A DNA stretch of 64,000 bases from Pedobacter mendelii (GCF_014635725.1 NZ_BMDJ01000004.1:372001-436000), one strand, 5' to 3'. Positions 9,645-19,113 are shown, counted from the stretch's first letter. The notes: a model not told the origin generated them from the sequence alone. Translations and numbers: made by a program.

Positions 9645-10436
9645 TTACTCTAATTTCAAAGCTTTTAGCAGCTTGTTAAGCTTTTCAAGGTCTTCAGGCG
9701 TATCTATGGCGACTGTTTCCAGATCAGTAACTTTGGTTTGAATGTAAAAACCATTTTCAATCCATCGCAATTGCTCTAGGCTTTCTGCTATTTCTAATGA
9801 TGAAGGCGGAAGTTTGGTAATGGCTTTAAGCGATTCTGTTCTATATCCGTAAATGCCTATGTGTTTATAAAATTTGTGCTTTTCTGCCCAAACACCAGGT
9901 TCACCATTTCTAATAAAAGGAATAGGACTGCGACTAAAATACATTGCTCTACCATTTACATCGATTACAACTTTCGGACTATTTGGATTGTAAATGCTTT
10001 CCTGACTTTCGATAGGCTTAATCAGCGTTGCCAACTGAACCTTTGCTTCTGTAAAACAGCTTACCAATAAATCAATTTGGGCCGGTTCTATAAATGGTTC
10101 ATCACCCTGAATATTAATAACAATATCAAAATCAGGCAGTTGCTCAATAACTTCTGCGCATCGATCGGTTCCACTTTGATGATGAGATGCTGTCATAACA
10201 AACTCACCACCGAATCTTTTTACTTCATCTGCAATTCGCTTATCATCGGTAGCAACAACTACCTTCGATAAACTTTTAGCCTTTGATGCTTGTTCATAAA
10301 CCCGTTGAATCATGGTTTTGCCAGCAATGTCAACCAATGGTTTGCCAGGGAATCGGGTGGAGGCGAAGCGTGCTGGAATGATTCCAATAATTTTTGAATC
10401 TCCAAAAGTTAAATTAGAACCGCTTATTTTATCCAT
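9645..10436 (-). CDS. kdsB: CMP-Kdo synthetase (3-deoxy-manno-octulosonate cytidylyltransferase)
   Basis: Activates Kdo with CTP for lipid A-core assembly in the cytoplasm. Recognised by IIPARFASTRFPGKPLVDIAGKTMIQRV, the nucleotide-binding stretch VVVATDD, NIQGDEPFIEP and IGIYGYRTESL. The 263 residues are slightly longer than typical because of an N-terminal extension of about 15; an internal start could be used. It overlaps the upstream DUF5808 gene by 8 bases and is the last gene of the trpS-dNK-DUF5808-kdsB run. Its presence shows a Gram-negative outer membrane with Kdo-containing lipid A. Confidence 0.95.
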   Translation of the reverse strand: MDKISGSNLTFGDSKIIGIIPARFASTRFPGKPLVDIAGKTMIQRVYEQASKAKSLSKVVVATDDKRIADEVKRFGGEFVMTASHHQSGTDRCAEVIEQLPDFDIVINIQGDEPFIEPAQIDLLVSCFTEAKVQLATLIKPIESQESIYNPNSPKVVIDVNGRAMYFSRSPIPFIRNGEPGVWAEKHKFYKHIGIYGYRTESLKAITKLPPSSLEIAESLEQLRWIENGFYIQTKVTDLETVAIDTPEDLEKLNKLLKALKLE

Positions 10437-10623
10437 AAATTTTATATGCTACAAACGCAAAAATTAATGAAATGAGGATATAAGAAATTGGATGAGCAAA
10501 ATTTAGCGTCCATCCTAAAGCTTCAATTTGCTTCGGGACAATAAATCTTGAATCTTTTCTGTTGCAGTAAAAGATCCCCCATTTCCAATTTTCAGGATTA
10601 TCGTATTGAAAATCTTTTTTCAT
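10429..10623 (-). CDS. DUF5808-type small membrane protein
   Basis: 64 residues. NWKWGIFYCNRKDSRFIVPKQ followed by LGWTLNFAHP is the DUF5808 pattern, and a single membrane helix closes the protein (ISYILISLIFAFVAYKIYG). Function unknown. It starts 6 bases after the kinase gene and overlaps kdsB, so translation is probably coupled. Confidence 0.75.
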   Translation of the reverse strand: MKKDFQYDNPENWKWGIFYCNRKDSRFIVPKQIEALGWTLNFAHPISYILISLIFAFVAYKIYG

Positions 10624-10629
10624 TTTGCC

Positions 10630-11244
10630 TTAAAATAAGCCATTAATTTCAGCTTCAATGGATTGAATTACGGTACCTAAATCTTCAGGATTATTTGTAA
10701 AATCTAATTTATCCTTATCTAGAATTAATAGCTTACCTAAATCATAGCCTTTAATCCAGGCTTCATATTTTTCATTTAATTTAGAAAGATAATCTATTCT
10801 AATACCAGCCTCATATTCTCGGCCGCGTCTCTGAATATTATTTACTAAAGTTGGAACTGAAGCACGCAAGTAAACCAATAAATCAGGAGGTTTAATAAAC
10901 GATGTAATATTATCAAAAATAGCACGATAATTATCATGGTCACGAGTAGTCATTAATGCCATATCATGCAAATTATCAGCAAAAATATGCGCATCTTCAT
11001 AAATCGTTCTATCTTGAATTACATTTCTTTTATTTGTTTCAATCTCTGTAATTTGCTGAAAACGGCTGTTTAAGAAATAAATTTGAAGATTAAAACTCCA
11101 ACGTTTCATATCACTATAAAAATCTTCCAAATAAGGATTGTTGTCCACAGCTTCATACAAAGCTTCCCATCCATAATTCTTTGCCAATAAACCTGTTAAT
11201 GTGGTTTTACCAGCGCCTATATTTCCTACGATTGCTATGTGCAT
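10630..11244 (-). CDS. Deoxynucleoside kinase
   Basis: Phosphorylates deoxynucleosides for salvage. The P-loop is GNIGAGKTTL at residues 7-16, followed by the dNK-family signature YEAVDNNPYLEDFY and, later, the DRTIYEDAHIFA motif, which contains the DR(S/T) element of the family. 204 residues is typical for bacterial dGuo/dAdo-type kinases; substrate preference cannot be told. It lies between trpS and the DUF5808 gene on one strand. The 73-base gap to trpS contains no obvious terminator. Confidence 0.92.
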   Translation of the reverse strand: MHIAIVGNIGAGKTTLTGLLAKNYGWEALYEAVDNNPYLEDFYSDMKRWSFNLQIYFLNSRFQQITEIETNKRNVIQDRTIYEDAHIFADNLHDMALMTTRDHDNYRAIFDNITSFIKPPDLLVYLRASVPTLVNNIQRRGREYEAGIRIDYLSKLNEKYEAWIKGYDLGKLLILDKDKLDFTNNPEDLGTVIQSIEAEINGLF

Positions 11245-11317
11245 ATTCTTTTATGTACGATGTGAGATGGAAAAAGGAGGATGTAATCCGCCTTGCTACT
11301 CAAATCTATTAAAATTA

Positions 11318-12316
11318 TTAAAAACTTTTAAACCCGATTAAACTTCGTACTTCTCTTATCGTTTTCTGTGCACTTTCACGAGCCTTTAAAGCACCATGTT
11401 TAGCAACTTGTCTCAAATAAGAATCATCTTTTGCTATATCATGAATACGTTCACGCATTGGTTCAGTTGCAATAATCATATCTTCTGCTAATTGCTTTTT
11501 AAAATCACCATACCGAATTTGCATTTTATTATACAAATCATCAAAATGTTGATGCGTATCGGCACTAGAAACAACTTTCATTAAATCAAAAAGATTTTGA
11601 ATAGGCTCGGGTTTTGGTTGGTTCTCTTCTGTTGGGCCACCATCACTAACTGCTCTCATTACTTTCTTACGAATGGTTTCTGGATCATCCGATAAATAAA
11701 CCGCATTTGCTTCACCTTCCGATTTTCCCATTTTTCCTTTACCATCTAATCCTGGTACTTTTACAAGTTTTTCAGTAAAACTAAAAGCATAGGGTTCAGG
11801 GAAATATTCGGTATTATATAATCTATTGAAACGATTACCAAACGTACGAGCCATTTCTAAATGTTGCTCTTGGTCTTTTCCAACCGGCACTTTCGTTGCT
11901 TTATGAATCAAAATATCAGCGGTCATTAAAACGGGATAAGTTAATAAACCTGCATTAACATTATCAGGATTAGAACGAACCTTATCTTTAAACGATGTAC
12001 TGCGTTCAAGTTCGCCCATGTAAGCATTCATATTAAGGTATAAATATAATTCCGCTATTTCAGGGACATCACTTTGTATATAAATGGTGCTATTTTCTGG
12101 GTCAATTCCACTTGCTAAATATTCTACCAAAACATGTTTAATATTTCCGTGTAAGTCTGCAGGGGTAGGGTGGGTTGTTAATGAGTGTAAATCGGCAATA
12201 AAAAAGTAGCAGTTATAATCATTTTGCATTTGTACAAAGTTTTTTACTGCGCCATAATAATTACCTAAATGTAATTTTCCTGTAGAGCGAATGCCGCTCA
12301 CCACTGTTTCTTTCAT
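11318..12316 (-). CDS. trpS: Tryptophanyl-tRNA synthetase
   Basis: Charges tRNA-Trp. Class I synthetase motifs are visible: the HIGH-like GKLHLGNYYGA near residue 13-23 and the KMSKS-like GKMGKSEGEA near residue 195-200. QEQHLEMARTFGNRFN is the dimer/active-site stretch of the family. The length of 332 residues is normal. It is the first gene of a minus-strand run of four. Confidence 0.96.
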   Translation of the reverse strand: MKETVVSGIRSTGKLHLGNYYGAVKNFVQMQNDYNCYFFIADLHSLTTHPTPADLHGNIKHVLVEYLASGIDPENSTIYIQSDVPEIAELYLYLNMNAYMGELERSTSFKDKVRSNPDNVNAGLLTYPVLMTADILIHKATKVPVGKDQEQHLEMARTFGNRFNRLYNTEYFPEPYAFSFTEKLVKVPGLDGKGKMGKSEGEANAVYLSDDPETIRKKVMRAVSDGGPTEENQPKPEPIQNLFDLMKVVSSADTHQHFDDLYNKMQIRYGDFKKQLAEDMIIATEPMRERIHDIAKDDSYLRQVAKHGALKARESAQKTIREVRSLIGFKSF

Positions 12317-12612
12317 AATTGCACGAAATTAAAAATAAATTGCTTGTAAAGGGTACTATACATTCAAATTTATATTATAGATTTTTTGGCGAGCGATTGC
12401 AACAGGGTTTTGGTTAAAGTAGTCACGCAAACTCTTCCTGTTTGGCAGATGCTCTACTAGTCCTAAAACAAGGCTCTCGACTCAATATTATCGGTTTAAA
12501 CTAATTCTTTTTGCGAAAATATTTAAGGTTAAATATCAAACTCCGATAATAATCAGGCAAATCGAAATACAGAAATTAAATATTATCACGCTATTTTATA
12601 TTTTTGAAAGTT
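12317..12612. other. Divergent promoter region holding a GC-richer block (about 12385-12485)
   Basis: The gap lies between trpS and plsC, which diverge. Its centre is clearly richer in G and C than its flanks. Read on the minus strand, 12385-12475 has a short open stretch ending in NRKSLRDYFNQNPVAIAR, which looks like a decayed coding scrap or a dispersed repeat rather than promoter DNA. A TATTTTTG (12599-12606) just before plsC matches the -7 consensus, but there is no matching -33 box. Confidence 0.4.
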
Positions 12613-13338
12613 ATGATAAAACTTTTAAGACAAATGCATAGGATATGGTATCTCTTTTGGATATTTTTTTTCTTTTTTCTCTTTTATCCATTATACCTGC
12701 TTACCTCCCGTAATCCGAAATATTATGGCTTATTGAATTTCTTTAGAAAAGCCAACAGCTTTATTTGCAGCTTATTTTCAGGCGTATTTTTCAGTTATAA
12801 GTTTGAGGAAAAGCTTGAGGCTAAGCAAACATATATTTACTGCGCAAATCATACCTCAAACCTCGATATAATGATATTATGCATCTTAGCCAAAGGCAAA
12901 TATCATTTTATGGGAAAGGATGAATTGTTGAACAATCCTGTGTTAGGTATTTTTTTTAAAACGATAGATATTTCGGTAAATCGGGAAAGTAAAATTTCAG
13001 CTTTTAGAGCTTTTAAAAAAGCAGGAGAAAATTTGGAAAAAGGTATGAGCTTAATTATTTTTCCTGAAGGTAAAATTGATGACCACTATCCGCCAAAACT
13101 AGGTGAGTTTAAAAACGGACCTTTTCGTTTAGCGATTGATAAAAATATACCATTAGTTCCGGTAAGTATTACAAATGTTTGGAAAATAAATTGGGATGAT
13201 GGTAGTAAGTATGGAAGTAAGCCTGGAATTTGCGATATTTACATTCACAAACCTATTGATACTTCAGGATTGACCGATGATGATACTGATGATTTGAAGA
13301 ATAAGGTTTTTAAATTAATTGATAGTAAATTAATATAG
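12613..13338 (+). CDS. plsC: 1-acyl-sn-glycerol-3-phosphate acyltransferase
   Basis: Adds the second acyl chain to lysophosphatidic acid at the inner membrane. It has a hydrophobic N-terminus (YLFWIFFFFFLFYPLYLL), the catalytic NHTSNLD box (HX4D) near residue 85 and the FPEGKIDD box near 155. I chose ATG at 12613; a TTG nine bases earlier also opens the frame. 241 residues is usual. gatC begins one base after its stop, so the two are surely cotranscribed. Confidence 0.92.
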   Translation: MIKLLRQMHRIWYLFWIFFFFFLFYPLYLLTSRNPKYYGLLNFFRKANSFICSLFSGVFFSYKFEEKLEAKQTYIYCANHTSNLDIMILCILAKGKYHFMGKDELLNNPVLGIFFKTIDISVNRESKISAFRAFKKAGENLEKGMSLIIFPEGKIDDHYPPKLGEFKNGPFRLAIDKNIPLVPVSITNVWKINWDDGSKYGSKPGICDIYIHKPIDTSGLTDDDTDDLKNKVFKLIDSKLI

Positions 13339-13339
13339 T

Positions 13340-13630
13340 ATGAATTTAGACTCAAAAACCATTCATAAAATAGCGGATTTAGCAAGAATTCATATAGATG
13401 AAAAAGAAGTAGAAACACTTATCCCTGAAATGAATAAAATTCTATCTTTTATGGAAAAGTTAAATGAATTAGACACTTCAGAAGTTAAGCCCTTGGTTTA
13501 TATGAACGAATCAACAAATATTTGGCGTGAAGATGTTGTTAAGCAAGAAATTTCTACGGTAGATGCCTTAAAGAATGCAGCAAAGCATAGCGAACAGTTT
13601 TTTATGGTTCCTAAAATTATTGAAAAATAA
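13340..13630 (+). CDS. gatC: Asp/Glu-tRNA amidotransferase subunit C
   Basis: Small stabilising subunit of GatCAB, which converts misacylated Glu-tRNA-Gln or Asp-tRNA-Asn. The 96 residues carry the typical KIADLARIHIDEKEVE start, ILSFMEKLNELDTSEVKPL and the WREDVV segment. gatA and gatB are not in the window, as is common in Bacteroidota. It directly follows plsC. Confidence 0.95.
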   Translation: MNLDSKTIHKIADLARIHIDEKEVETLIPEMNKILSFMEKLNELDTSEVKPLVYMNESTNIWREDVVKQEISTVDALKNAAKHSEQFFMVPKIIEK

Positions 13631-13744
13631 TATTAATAGCTTAATTACAGTTATTTAGTTAATCAAGCTGTTTAAGGTTGATTTTATAAATTTTCAACTC
13701 CTTGTAACATCTATAATGTTTTCCTTGTCTAAAAAATAAAAACT

Positions 13745-14503
13745 ATGTCGCAACCGCTTATCACAATTAAGGAAATTGGTCGTAAATACGTTATCGGTAC
13801 CGAAGTAATACATGCTTTAAAATCAGTTAGTTTAGATATAAACAAAGGTGAGTTTGTGGCATTAATGGGGCCTTCTGGTTCAGGTAAATCTACCTTGATG
13901 AATATTTTAGGTTGCCTGGATACACCTTCAAGTGGAACTTATGTTTTGAACGGTACTGATGTTAGTCACATGACAGATGATGCGCTTGCTGAAGTTCGTA
14001 ATCAGGAAATTGGTTTTGTTTTTCAAACATTTAATCTTTTACCACGCTCAACTTCTTTAGATAATGTTGCTTTACCGTTAATTTATGCTGGTAACAGTAA
14101 GAAAGATAGAGATGCCAGGGCTAAAAAAGCTTTGGAAAACGTTGGTTTAGGCAATCGTATGGATCATAAACCAAATGAATTATCAGGAGGACAACGCCAA
14201 CGTGTAGCAGTTGCAAGAGCATTGATAAATGATCCTTCAATTATTTTAGCTGATGAGCCAACGGGTAATCTTGACACCAAAACTTCAGTTGAAATTATGG
14301 GCTTGCTGGAAGAAATTCATAGTAAAGGAAACACTATTATTTTAGTTACGCATGAAGAAGATATCGCTTTACATGCACATCGTATAGTACGCATGCGTGA
14401 TGGATTAATTGAAAGCGATCATGCAAATACTAATATTAAATCTGTTTCACCTCGTTTAGCCGCTTTAAATGAAAGTGGAAGCGACTGGGAAAAAATGGAT
14501 TAA
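13745..14503 (+). CDS. ABC transporter ATP-binding protein (LolD/MacB type)
   Basis: Energises an FtsX-type permease at the cytoplasmic face. Walker [11 protein letters not shown]-loop [12 protein letters not shown], signature LSGGQRQR, Walker [16 protein letters not shown] and H-loop LVTHEEDIA are intact. This subfamily serves lipoprotein release, macrolide efflux or cell-envelope mechanotransmission. No permease adjoins it; a MacB-like permease lies 3.3 kb downstream at 17850 on the same strand and is a plausible partner. There is a C-terminal tail of about 25 residues past the usual core. Confidence 0.93.
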   Translation: MSQPLITIKEIGRKYVIGTEVIHALKSVSLDINKGEFVALMGPSGSGKSTLMNILGCLDTPSSGTYVLNGTDVSHMTDDALAEVRNQEIGFVFQTFNLLPRSTSLDNVALPLIYAGNSKKDRDARAKKALENVGLGNRMDHKPNELSGGQRQRVAVARALINDPSIILADEPTGNLDTKTSVEIMGLLEEIHSKGNTIILVTHEEDIALHAHRIVRMRDGLIESDHANTNIKSVSPRLAALNESGSDWEKMD

Positions 14504-14566
14504 TTTTTTAAAATAATTCCCACAGTTATAACAAAATAAATCCTCCGTTAAGGGGATTATCAAACT

Positions 14567-15115
14567 ATGAAAATCTATACCAAAACCGGTGACAAAGGAC
14601 AAACATCGTTAATAGGAGGAACAAGAGTTGCTAAAAGCCATTTAAGGATTGAAACTTATGGAACCGTTGATGAATTAAATTCGTATATCGGTTTGATTAT
14701 GTGTCAGGAAATTAATCCTCACTATCAAAAATTATTAAAAGAGATTCAGGACAGGTTATTTACAATTGGTTCTTCTTTAGCAGCCGACCCAGAAAAATCT
14801 AACATGAAAATTCCTGACTTGCACGATGAAGATATCACTTTATTAGAAAAGGAGATGGATGCCATGAATGAAGAATTGCCTGCTTTAAAGCATTTTGTGC
14901 TACCAGGCGGTAATACAACAGTTTCGTATTGCCATATTGCTCGTTGTGTGTGCAGAAGAGCTGAAAGATTAAGTGTTGAATTGGCCGCAAGTAGTTTTGT
15001 TGAAGATAAAGTAACCGTTTATTTAAACCGTTTAAGTGACTATTTATTTGTTTTAGCCAGGAAACTTAACCTCGATTTTGGAACTGAAGAAAACATTTGG
15101 ATTCCACGAATTTAA
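14567..15115 (+). CDS. Cob(I)alamin adenosyltransferase, PduO type
   Basis: Transfers the adenosyl group of ATP to cob(I)alamin, making coenzyme B12. Recognised by MKIYTKTGDKGQTSLIGGTRVAKS, the ATP-binding start, then RIETYGTVDELNSYIG, LPGGN, CRRAER and the closing VYLNRLSDYLFVLARKLN. 182 residues is normal. It stands between the ABC ATPase gene and a DUF2795 gene; no B12-dependent enzyme is in the window. Confidence 0.95.
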   Translation: MKIYTKTGDKGQTSLIGGTRVAKSHLRIETYGTVDELNSYIGLIMCQEINPHYQKLLKEIQDRLFTIGSSLAADPEKSNMKIPDLHDEDITLLEKEMDAMNEELPALKHFVLPGGNTTVSYCHIARCVCRRAERLSVELAASSFVEDKVTVYLNRLSDYLFVLARKLNLDFGTEENIWIPRI

Positions 15116-15130
15116 TAGTGGAAAAATAAG

Positions 15131-15162
15131 TTTGTTTTGCTCAAAAATTTTAATATACTTTG
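15131..15162 (+). promoter_or_regulatory. Bacteroidetes-type promoter of the DUF2795 gene
   Basis: TTTG at 15131-15134, 19 bases, then TATACTTTG at 15154-15162. This matches the TTTG/TAnnTTTG consensus of the Bacteroidota primary sigma factor, with one extra base inside the -7 box. The start codon at 15201 follows at a sensible distance. Confidence 0.5.
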
Positions 15163-15200
15163 CGCATTATTAAGAATAAGAATTTAATTGAATTGAAGAT

Positions 15201-15422
15201 ATGTATTGGACACTAGAATTAGCTTCCCACCTGGAAGACGCACCATGGCCTGCAACAAAAGATGAGTTAATCGATTATGGCATCCGTTCAGGTGCTCCTG
15301 TAGAAGTTATTGAAAATTTGCAGGCATTGGAAGATGATGGCGAGCCTTATGAAACCATAGAGGAAATTTGGCCTGATTATCCAACTAAAGAAGATTTCTT
15401 CTTTAATGAAGATGAATATTAA
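15201..15422 (+). CDS. DUF2795 domain protein
   Basis: 73 residues, strongly acidic: MYWTLELASHLEDAPWPATKDELIDYGIRSGAP... The LEDAPWPATKDELIDYA pattern is that of the DUF2795 family, small proteins of unknown role that are common and well conserved in Bacteroidota. It has its own promoter (15131-15162) and a strong terminator (15433-15464), so it is a one-gene unit and probably well expressed. Confidence 0.85.
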   Translation: MYWTLELASHLEDAPWPATKDELIDYGIRSGAPVEVIENLQALEDDGEPYETIEEIWPDYPTKEDFFFNEDEY

Positions 15423-15432
15423 TTAAAAACTT

Positions 15433-15464
15433 AAAACTCCCGACAAAAAATCGGGAGTTTTTTT
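15433..15464 (+). terminator. Rho-independent terminator
   Basis: AAAACTCCCGA pairs with TCGGGAGTTTT over an A-rich loop, followed by seven T. It starts 11 bases after the DUF2795 stop. Confidence 0.93.
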
Positions 15465-15599
15465 GACTCTAAATTTCTTCGTAGTTGCTTTAGAATGAAT
15501 ATTAAGCTAGTTTTTTAAAAATATTTTACATTTTTTAAACAAAACAAGAATTATGTGTGTTAATACTTCAACATTTTAACTTACTAAAAAATTAACACA

Positions 15600-15758
15600 A
15601 TGGGAAATTTATTGTATTTGGTCGCAGTAGTATTGGTTATACTCTGGTTGATTGGTTTTGTATTCCACGGCTTTGGCGATGTGGGTAATATCATCCATGT
15701 TTTATTGGTTATTGCGATTATTGCAATTTTACTAAAAGTTATAGGCAGGGCAACATAG
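15600..15758 (+). CDS. Small lmo0937-type membrane protein (52 residues)
   Basis: The ATG at 15600 opens MGNLLYLVAVVLVILWLIGF, followed by VFHGFGDVGNIIHVLLVIAI and a short end, IAILLKVIGRAT. Two hydrophobic segments flank a glycine-rich turn, the pattern of the lmo0937/DUF5670 family of tiny stress-linked membrane proteins. It is too short for most ORF callers. A terminator follows at 15817-15848. Confidence 0.85.
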   Translation: MGNLLYLVAVVLVILWLIGFVFHGFGDVGNIIHVLLVIAIIAILLKVIGRAT

Positions 15759-15816
15759 AATATATCGATTAAACTTTCTTTTGTTTCAAGATTAATATTA
15801 AAAACAAAGGAAGAAA

Positions 15817-15848
15817 AGAGGAGTTTTTTAATTAAAACTCCTTTTTTT
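15817..15848. terminator. Bidirectional terminator between converging genes
   Basis: AGGAGTTTT pairs with AAAACTCCT over a short AATT loop, with seven T on the plus side and a T-rich tail on the minus side. It ends both the small membrane protein gene and ispD. Confidence 0.85.
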
Positions 15849-15852
15849 GCGT

Positions 15853-16518
15853 TTAATTTTTGAGAAGAAGTTCAGCAAGTTCCAGGTCGATTGGATAAGT
15901 AATTTTAATATTATTTCTTTCGCCTTCTACAATGTTAATTTCGTAACCAGCTAATTCTACTACACTTGCATCATCAGTAAAATGAGTAGAAAACTCTTGT
16001 TTATAAGATTCTTTAAGTATTTTCAAACTAAAAGTTTGTGGTGTTTGTACTAAATAAATCTCGTTTCTACTTAGCGCATTTGTTTTATTATCTCTTAACA
16101 TTCTAACACTGTCGCTAGATTGTACAGCGGCAATCACATTTCCTATTGTTTCTGCTTGCTTAAAACCTTTATCAATCAGTTCCTTTGAAATTAAAGGACG
16201 AACAGCATCGTGAATAGCAACTATGCTTTCTTCATTGATTGTTTCAATAGCATTTTTTACAGAATAGAAGCGTTCTGTTCCGCCATTAATAATCTGATGT
16301 GGAATACGAAAGTTAAATTCTTCACAAAGTCTAAGCCAGTATGCTTGCTGTTCCTTATTTAAAACTAATAAAATTTTAGGTTGTGAATCGCTTTGTGCAA
16401 AAGCTTTTATGGTGTGCATCAAAACCGGAAGATTTTTTAGCAATAGAAATTGTTTTGGGGTTTCAGTCTGCATTCGATTTCCCGAACCTCCTGCTACAAT
16501 TACAGCGTAGTATTTCAT
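15853..16518 (-). CDS. ispD: 2-C-methyl-D-erythritol 4-phosphate cytidylyltransferase
   Basis: Third step of the MEP isoprenoid pathway: MEP plus CTP gives CDP-ME. VAGGSGNRMQTETPKQFLLL is the nucleotide-binding start; ERFYSVKNAIE, AIHDAVRPLIS and HFTDDASVVE are family motifs. 221 residues is the usual length. It lies downstream of queA, separated by a long perfect hairpin (16521-16587). Confidence 0.95.
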   Translation of the reverse strand: MKYYAVIVAGGSGNRMQTETPKQFLLLKNLPVLMHTIKAFAQSDSQPKILLVLNKEQQAYWLRLCEEFNFRIPHQIINGGTERFYSVKNAIETINEESIVAIHDAVRPLISKELIDKGFKQAETIGNVIAAVQSSDSVRMLRDNKTNALSRNEIYLVQTPQTFSLKILKESYKQEFSTHFTDDASVVELAGYEINIVEGERNNIKITYPIDLELAELLLKN

Positions 16519-16520
16519 TT

Positions 16521-16587
16521 TTGAGTATCAAGATTAAAGCATCAAGTATCAAGCTAAGCGTCTTGATACTTGATGCTAATTACTCAA
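16521..16587. repeat. Intergenic word-like hairpin (16-base perfect arms)
   Basis: AGCATCAAGTATCAAG (16538-16553) has a perfect inverted copy at 16562-16577, around an 8-base loop. Outside it TTGAGTA (16521-16527) pairs with TACTCAA (16581-16587). The arm itself is a slipped repeat of the word aTCAAGta. It fills nearly the whole gap between the queA stop and the ispD start. No T tract follows, so it is not a classic terminator. Confidence 0.9.
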
Positions 16588-16589
16588 AT

Positions 16590-17639
16590 TTATATAATTA
16601 GCATGGCATCACCATAACTATAAAATTTATATTTTTCTTTAACCGCAACTTCATAAGCATTCATTACGTTTTCGTAACCGCCAAATGCGCTAACCATCAT
16701 CAAAAGGGTAGATTCTGGTGTGTGAAAATTGGTAATCATTGAATTGGCAATGTTAAACTCGTAAGGAGGGAAGATAAATTTACTTGTCCAATCGTTCGCA
16801 GATTTTAACGTTCTATTTGCGGATACTGCAGATTCGATTGCACGCATAGAAGTTGTTCCGACAGCACAAATTTTTCTTTTCTCTTCTAAAGCTTTATTTA
16901 CAATATTAGCATCTTTTTGTTCGATGATAAATTGTTCAGAATCCATTTTGTGTTTGGTCAAATCTTCAACCTCAACAGTTCTAAAAGTTCCTAAACCCAC
17001 GTGTAAAGTTACTTCAGCAAATTCTACACCTTTTAGTTCAAGGCGTTTCATTAACTCACGACTAAAGTGTAAGCCCGCTGTTGGTGCAGCAACAGCGCCT
17101 TCGTGTTTAGCAAAAATCGTTTGATAACGCTCTTTATCTTCAGCTGTAGCTTTGCGTTTAATGTATTTAGGAAGTGGTGTTTCCCCTAAAATCTCAACAT
17201 TTCTTCTGAATTCTTCATCCGTTCCTTCGAATAAAAAGCGAATTGTACGGCCACGAGAAGTTGTATTGTCTACTACTTCAGCAACAAGTAAATCATCATC
17301 GCCAAAATATAATTTGTTTCCTACACGGATTTTACGTGCGGGGTCTACTAAAACATCCCATAAACGTAATTCTTTATTTAATTCGCGAAGCAGGAAAACT
17401 TCGATTGTTGCACCAGTTTTTTCTTTATTGCCGTATAAACGTGCAGGAAAAACTTTTGTGTTATTTAATATCATTACGTCCTTGTCATCGAAATAACCTA
17501 AAACGTCTTTGAAAATTTTATGTTCAATTTTACCACTGTCTTTATGCAAAACCATTAAACGTGCTTCATCGCGTTGTTCAGCAGGATTGTTGGCAATTAA
17601 TGATTCGGGTAAATTGAATTTGAATTGTGATAATTTCAT
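16590..17639 (-). CDS. queA: S-adenosylmethionine:tRNA ribosyltransferase-isomerase
   Basis: Makes epoxyqueuosine in tRNA from preQ1-tRNA and [82 protein letters not shown] and [19 protein letters not shown] are all QueA signatures. 349 residues is normal. It precedes ispD on the minus strand and diverges from the permease gene at 17850. Confidence 0.96.
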   Translation of the reverse strand: MKLSQFKFNLPESLIANNPAEQRDEARLMVLHKDSGKIEHKIFKDVLGYFDDKDVMILNNTKVFPARLYGNKEKTGATIEVFLLRELNKELRLWDVLVDPARKIRVGNKLYFGDDDLLVAEVVDNTTSRGRTIRFLFEGTDEEFRRNVEILGETPLPKYIKRKATAEDKERYQTIFAKHEGAVAAPTAGLHFSRELMKRLELKGVEFAEVTLHVGLGTFRTVEVEDLTKHKMDSEQFIIEQKDANIVNKALEEKRKICAVGTTSMRAIESAVSANRTLKSANDWTSKFIFPPYEFNIANSMITNFHTPESTLLMMVSAFGGYENVMNAYEVAVKEKYKFYSYGDAMLII

Positions 17640-17849
17640 TCTTGATGAATTTTTTGAGGTGCAAAAATACGAATTTAATTTTTATTTTTATTATTTTAAC
17701 CAACGCATTTTGTATTAAAAGGTATTTTAATTACTTATTTAATAAAAAAAACAGTAATAATAACCAATTTGATATTTCAATAGATAAATTTATTTAGTTT
17801 TGATAATGACCTGTAACCTTTTTGAACTCTTTGTGTCTAATCCATAATT

Positions 17850-19094
17850 ATGATAATTTTCAGGCTAATCGGCGAAAGTTTTCGTTTTGCATTTGATGCA
17901 TTACGCCAAAACAAATTACGTACCATGTTATCTCTTTTAGCGATAACCATCGGTATTTTTGTAATCATCTTCGTATTTTCCGGAGTTGATACTTTTCGAG
18001 GTAAATTGCAGGCAAGTGTTGATAAATTAGGTTCAAACACAATTTATATTCAAAAATGGCCATGGAGTTTTGGCGATAATTACCCTTGGTGGAAATACGC
18101 AAATCGTCCTCAGCCATCCGTAAGAGATTTTGAATCATTAAAAGAGCGTATGGGAAATGCTGATGGCATCACGTTTGAAATATCTACAGGAAACAGAACA
18201 ATTAAGTATAGAAGTGGGTCAGTTGAAGGGATTTCTGTATCAGCAGCTTCTCAGGATTTTAATAAAACCTGGAATTTTGAATTGCAATCTGGTCGTTATT
18301 TTACCGAAAATGAAAGCAACAATGGTACACCCGTATGTTTGATAGGTGCTGAAATAGCGGAAGGATTGTTTGGTAATGATGAACCTGTTGGTAAACAAGT
18401 GCAGGTTTTAGGAAGAAGGGTAACGGTTATTGGCGTTTTTGTGAAAGAGGGAGAAGATATGTTAGGTACTTCTTTAGATAAAAGCGTAAATATTCCGATA
18501 AATTTTGCCAAAGGGATTTTAGATGTTCAAAATGAGCGCTACAATCCACAAATTACGGTTCGCGGCTCTGATAACGTATCATTAGAAGAGGTAGAAAGCG
18601 AACTTAAAGGAATAATGAGGTCGATACATCGCTTAAGACCAAACCAGGAAGATGATTTTGCTTTGAATAAAACGACTATTTTATCTAACCAATTAAATAA
18701 AATGTTCGACGTTGTTAACATAGCTGGTTGGGTTATTGGTGGATTTTCAATTCTAGTTGGAGGCTTCAGTATTGCCAATATTATGTTCGTATCCGTAAAA
18801 GAGCGTACAAATATAATCGGCATACAAAAATCTTTAGGTGCTAAAAGGTATTTTATATTGCTTCAATTTATATTTGAAGCCATTTCACTTTGTATTTTGG
18901 GAGGGATACTTGGTTTGATGCTTGTATATCTGCTTGCTCTAGTTATCGGTGCCGTAACTGATTTTCACATTATATTGGGTGTAAATAATATTGTTTTGGG
19001 TATCGGTATTTCAGTTGTTATTGGAACAATATCAGGTTTCTGGCCAGCATATTCAGCTTCTAGATTAGACCCAGTTGAAGCGATTAGAAGTTAA
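17850..19094 (+). CDS. ABC transporter permease, MacB/FtsX family
   Basis: 414 residues with the MacB topology: one N-terminal membrane helix (about 23-46, LSLLAITIGIFVIIFVFSG), a periplasmic domain (about 50-270) and three C-terminal helices ending in the FtsX motif DPVEAIRS. This type works by coupling ATP hydrolysis to movements of the periplasmic domain. The ATPase gene at 13745 is the nearest candidate partner. It is a single plus-strand gene with a terminator after it. Confidence 0.93.
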   Translation: MIIFRLIGESFRFAFDALRQNKLRTMLSLLAITIGIFVIIFVFSGVDTFRGKLQASVDKLGSNTIYIQKWPWSFGDNYPWWKYANRPQPSVRDFESLKERMGNADGITFEISTGNRTIKYRSGSVEGISVSAASQDFNKTWNFELQSGRYFTENESNNGTPVCLIGAEIAEGLFGNDEPVGKQVQVLGRRVTVIGVFVKEGEDMLGTSLDKSVNIPINFAKGILDVQNERYNPQITVRGSDNVSLEEVESELKGIMRSIHRLRPNQEDDFALNKTTILSNQLNKMFDVVNIAGWVIGGFSILVGGFSIANIMFVSVKERTNIIGIQKSLGAKRYFILLQFIFEAISLCILGGILGLMLVYLLALVIGAVTDFHIILGVNNIVLGIGISVVIGTISGFWPAYSASRLDPVEAIRS

Positions 19095-19113
19095 AAGCGT
19101 ATCTCTTAATTCA

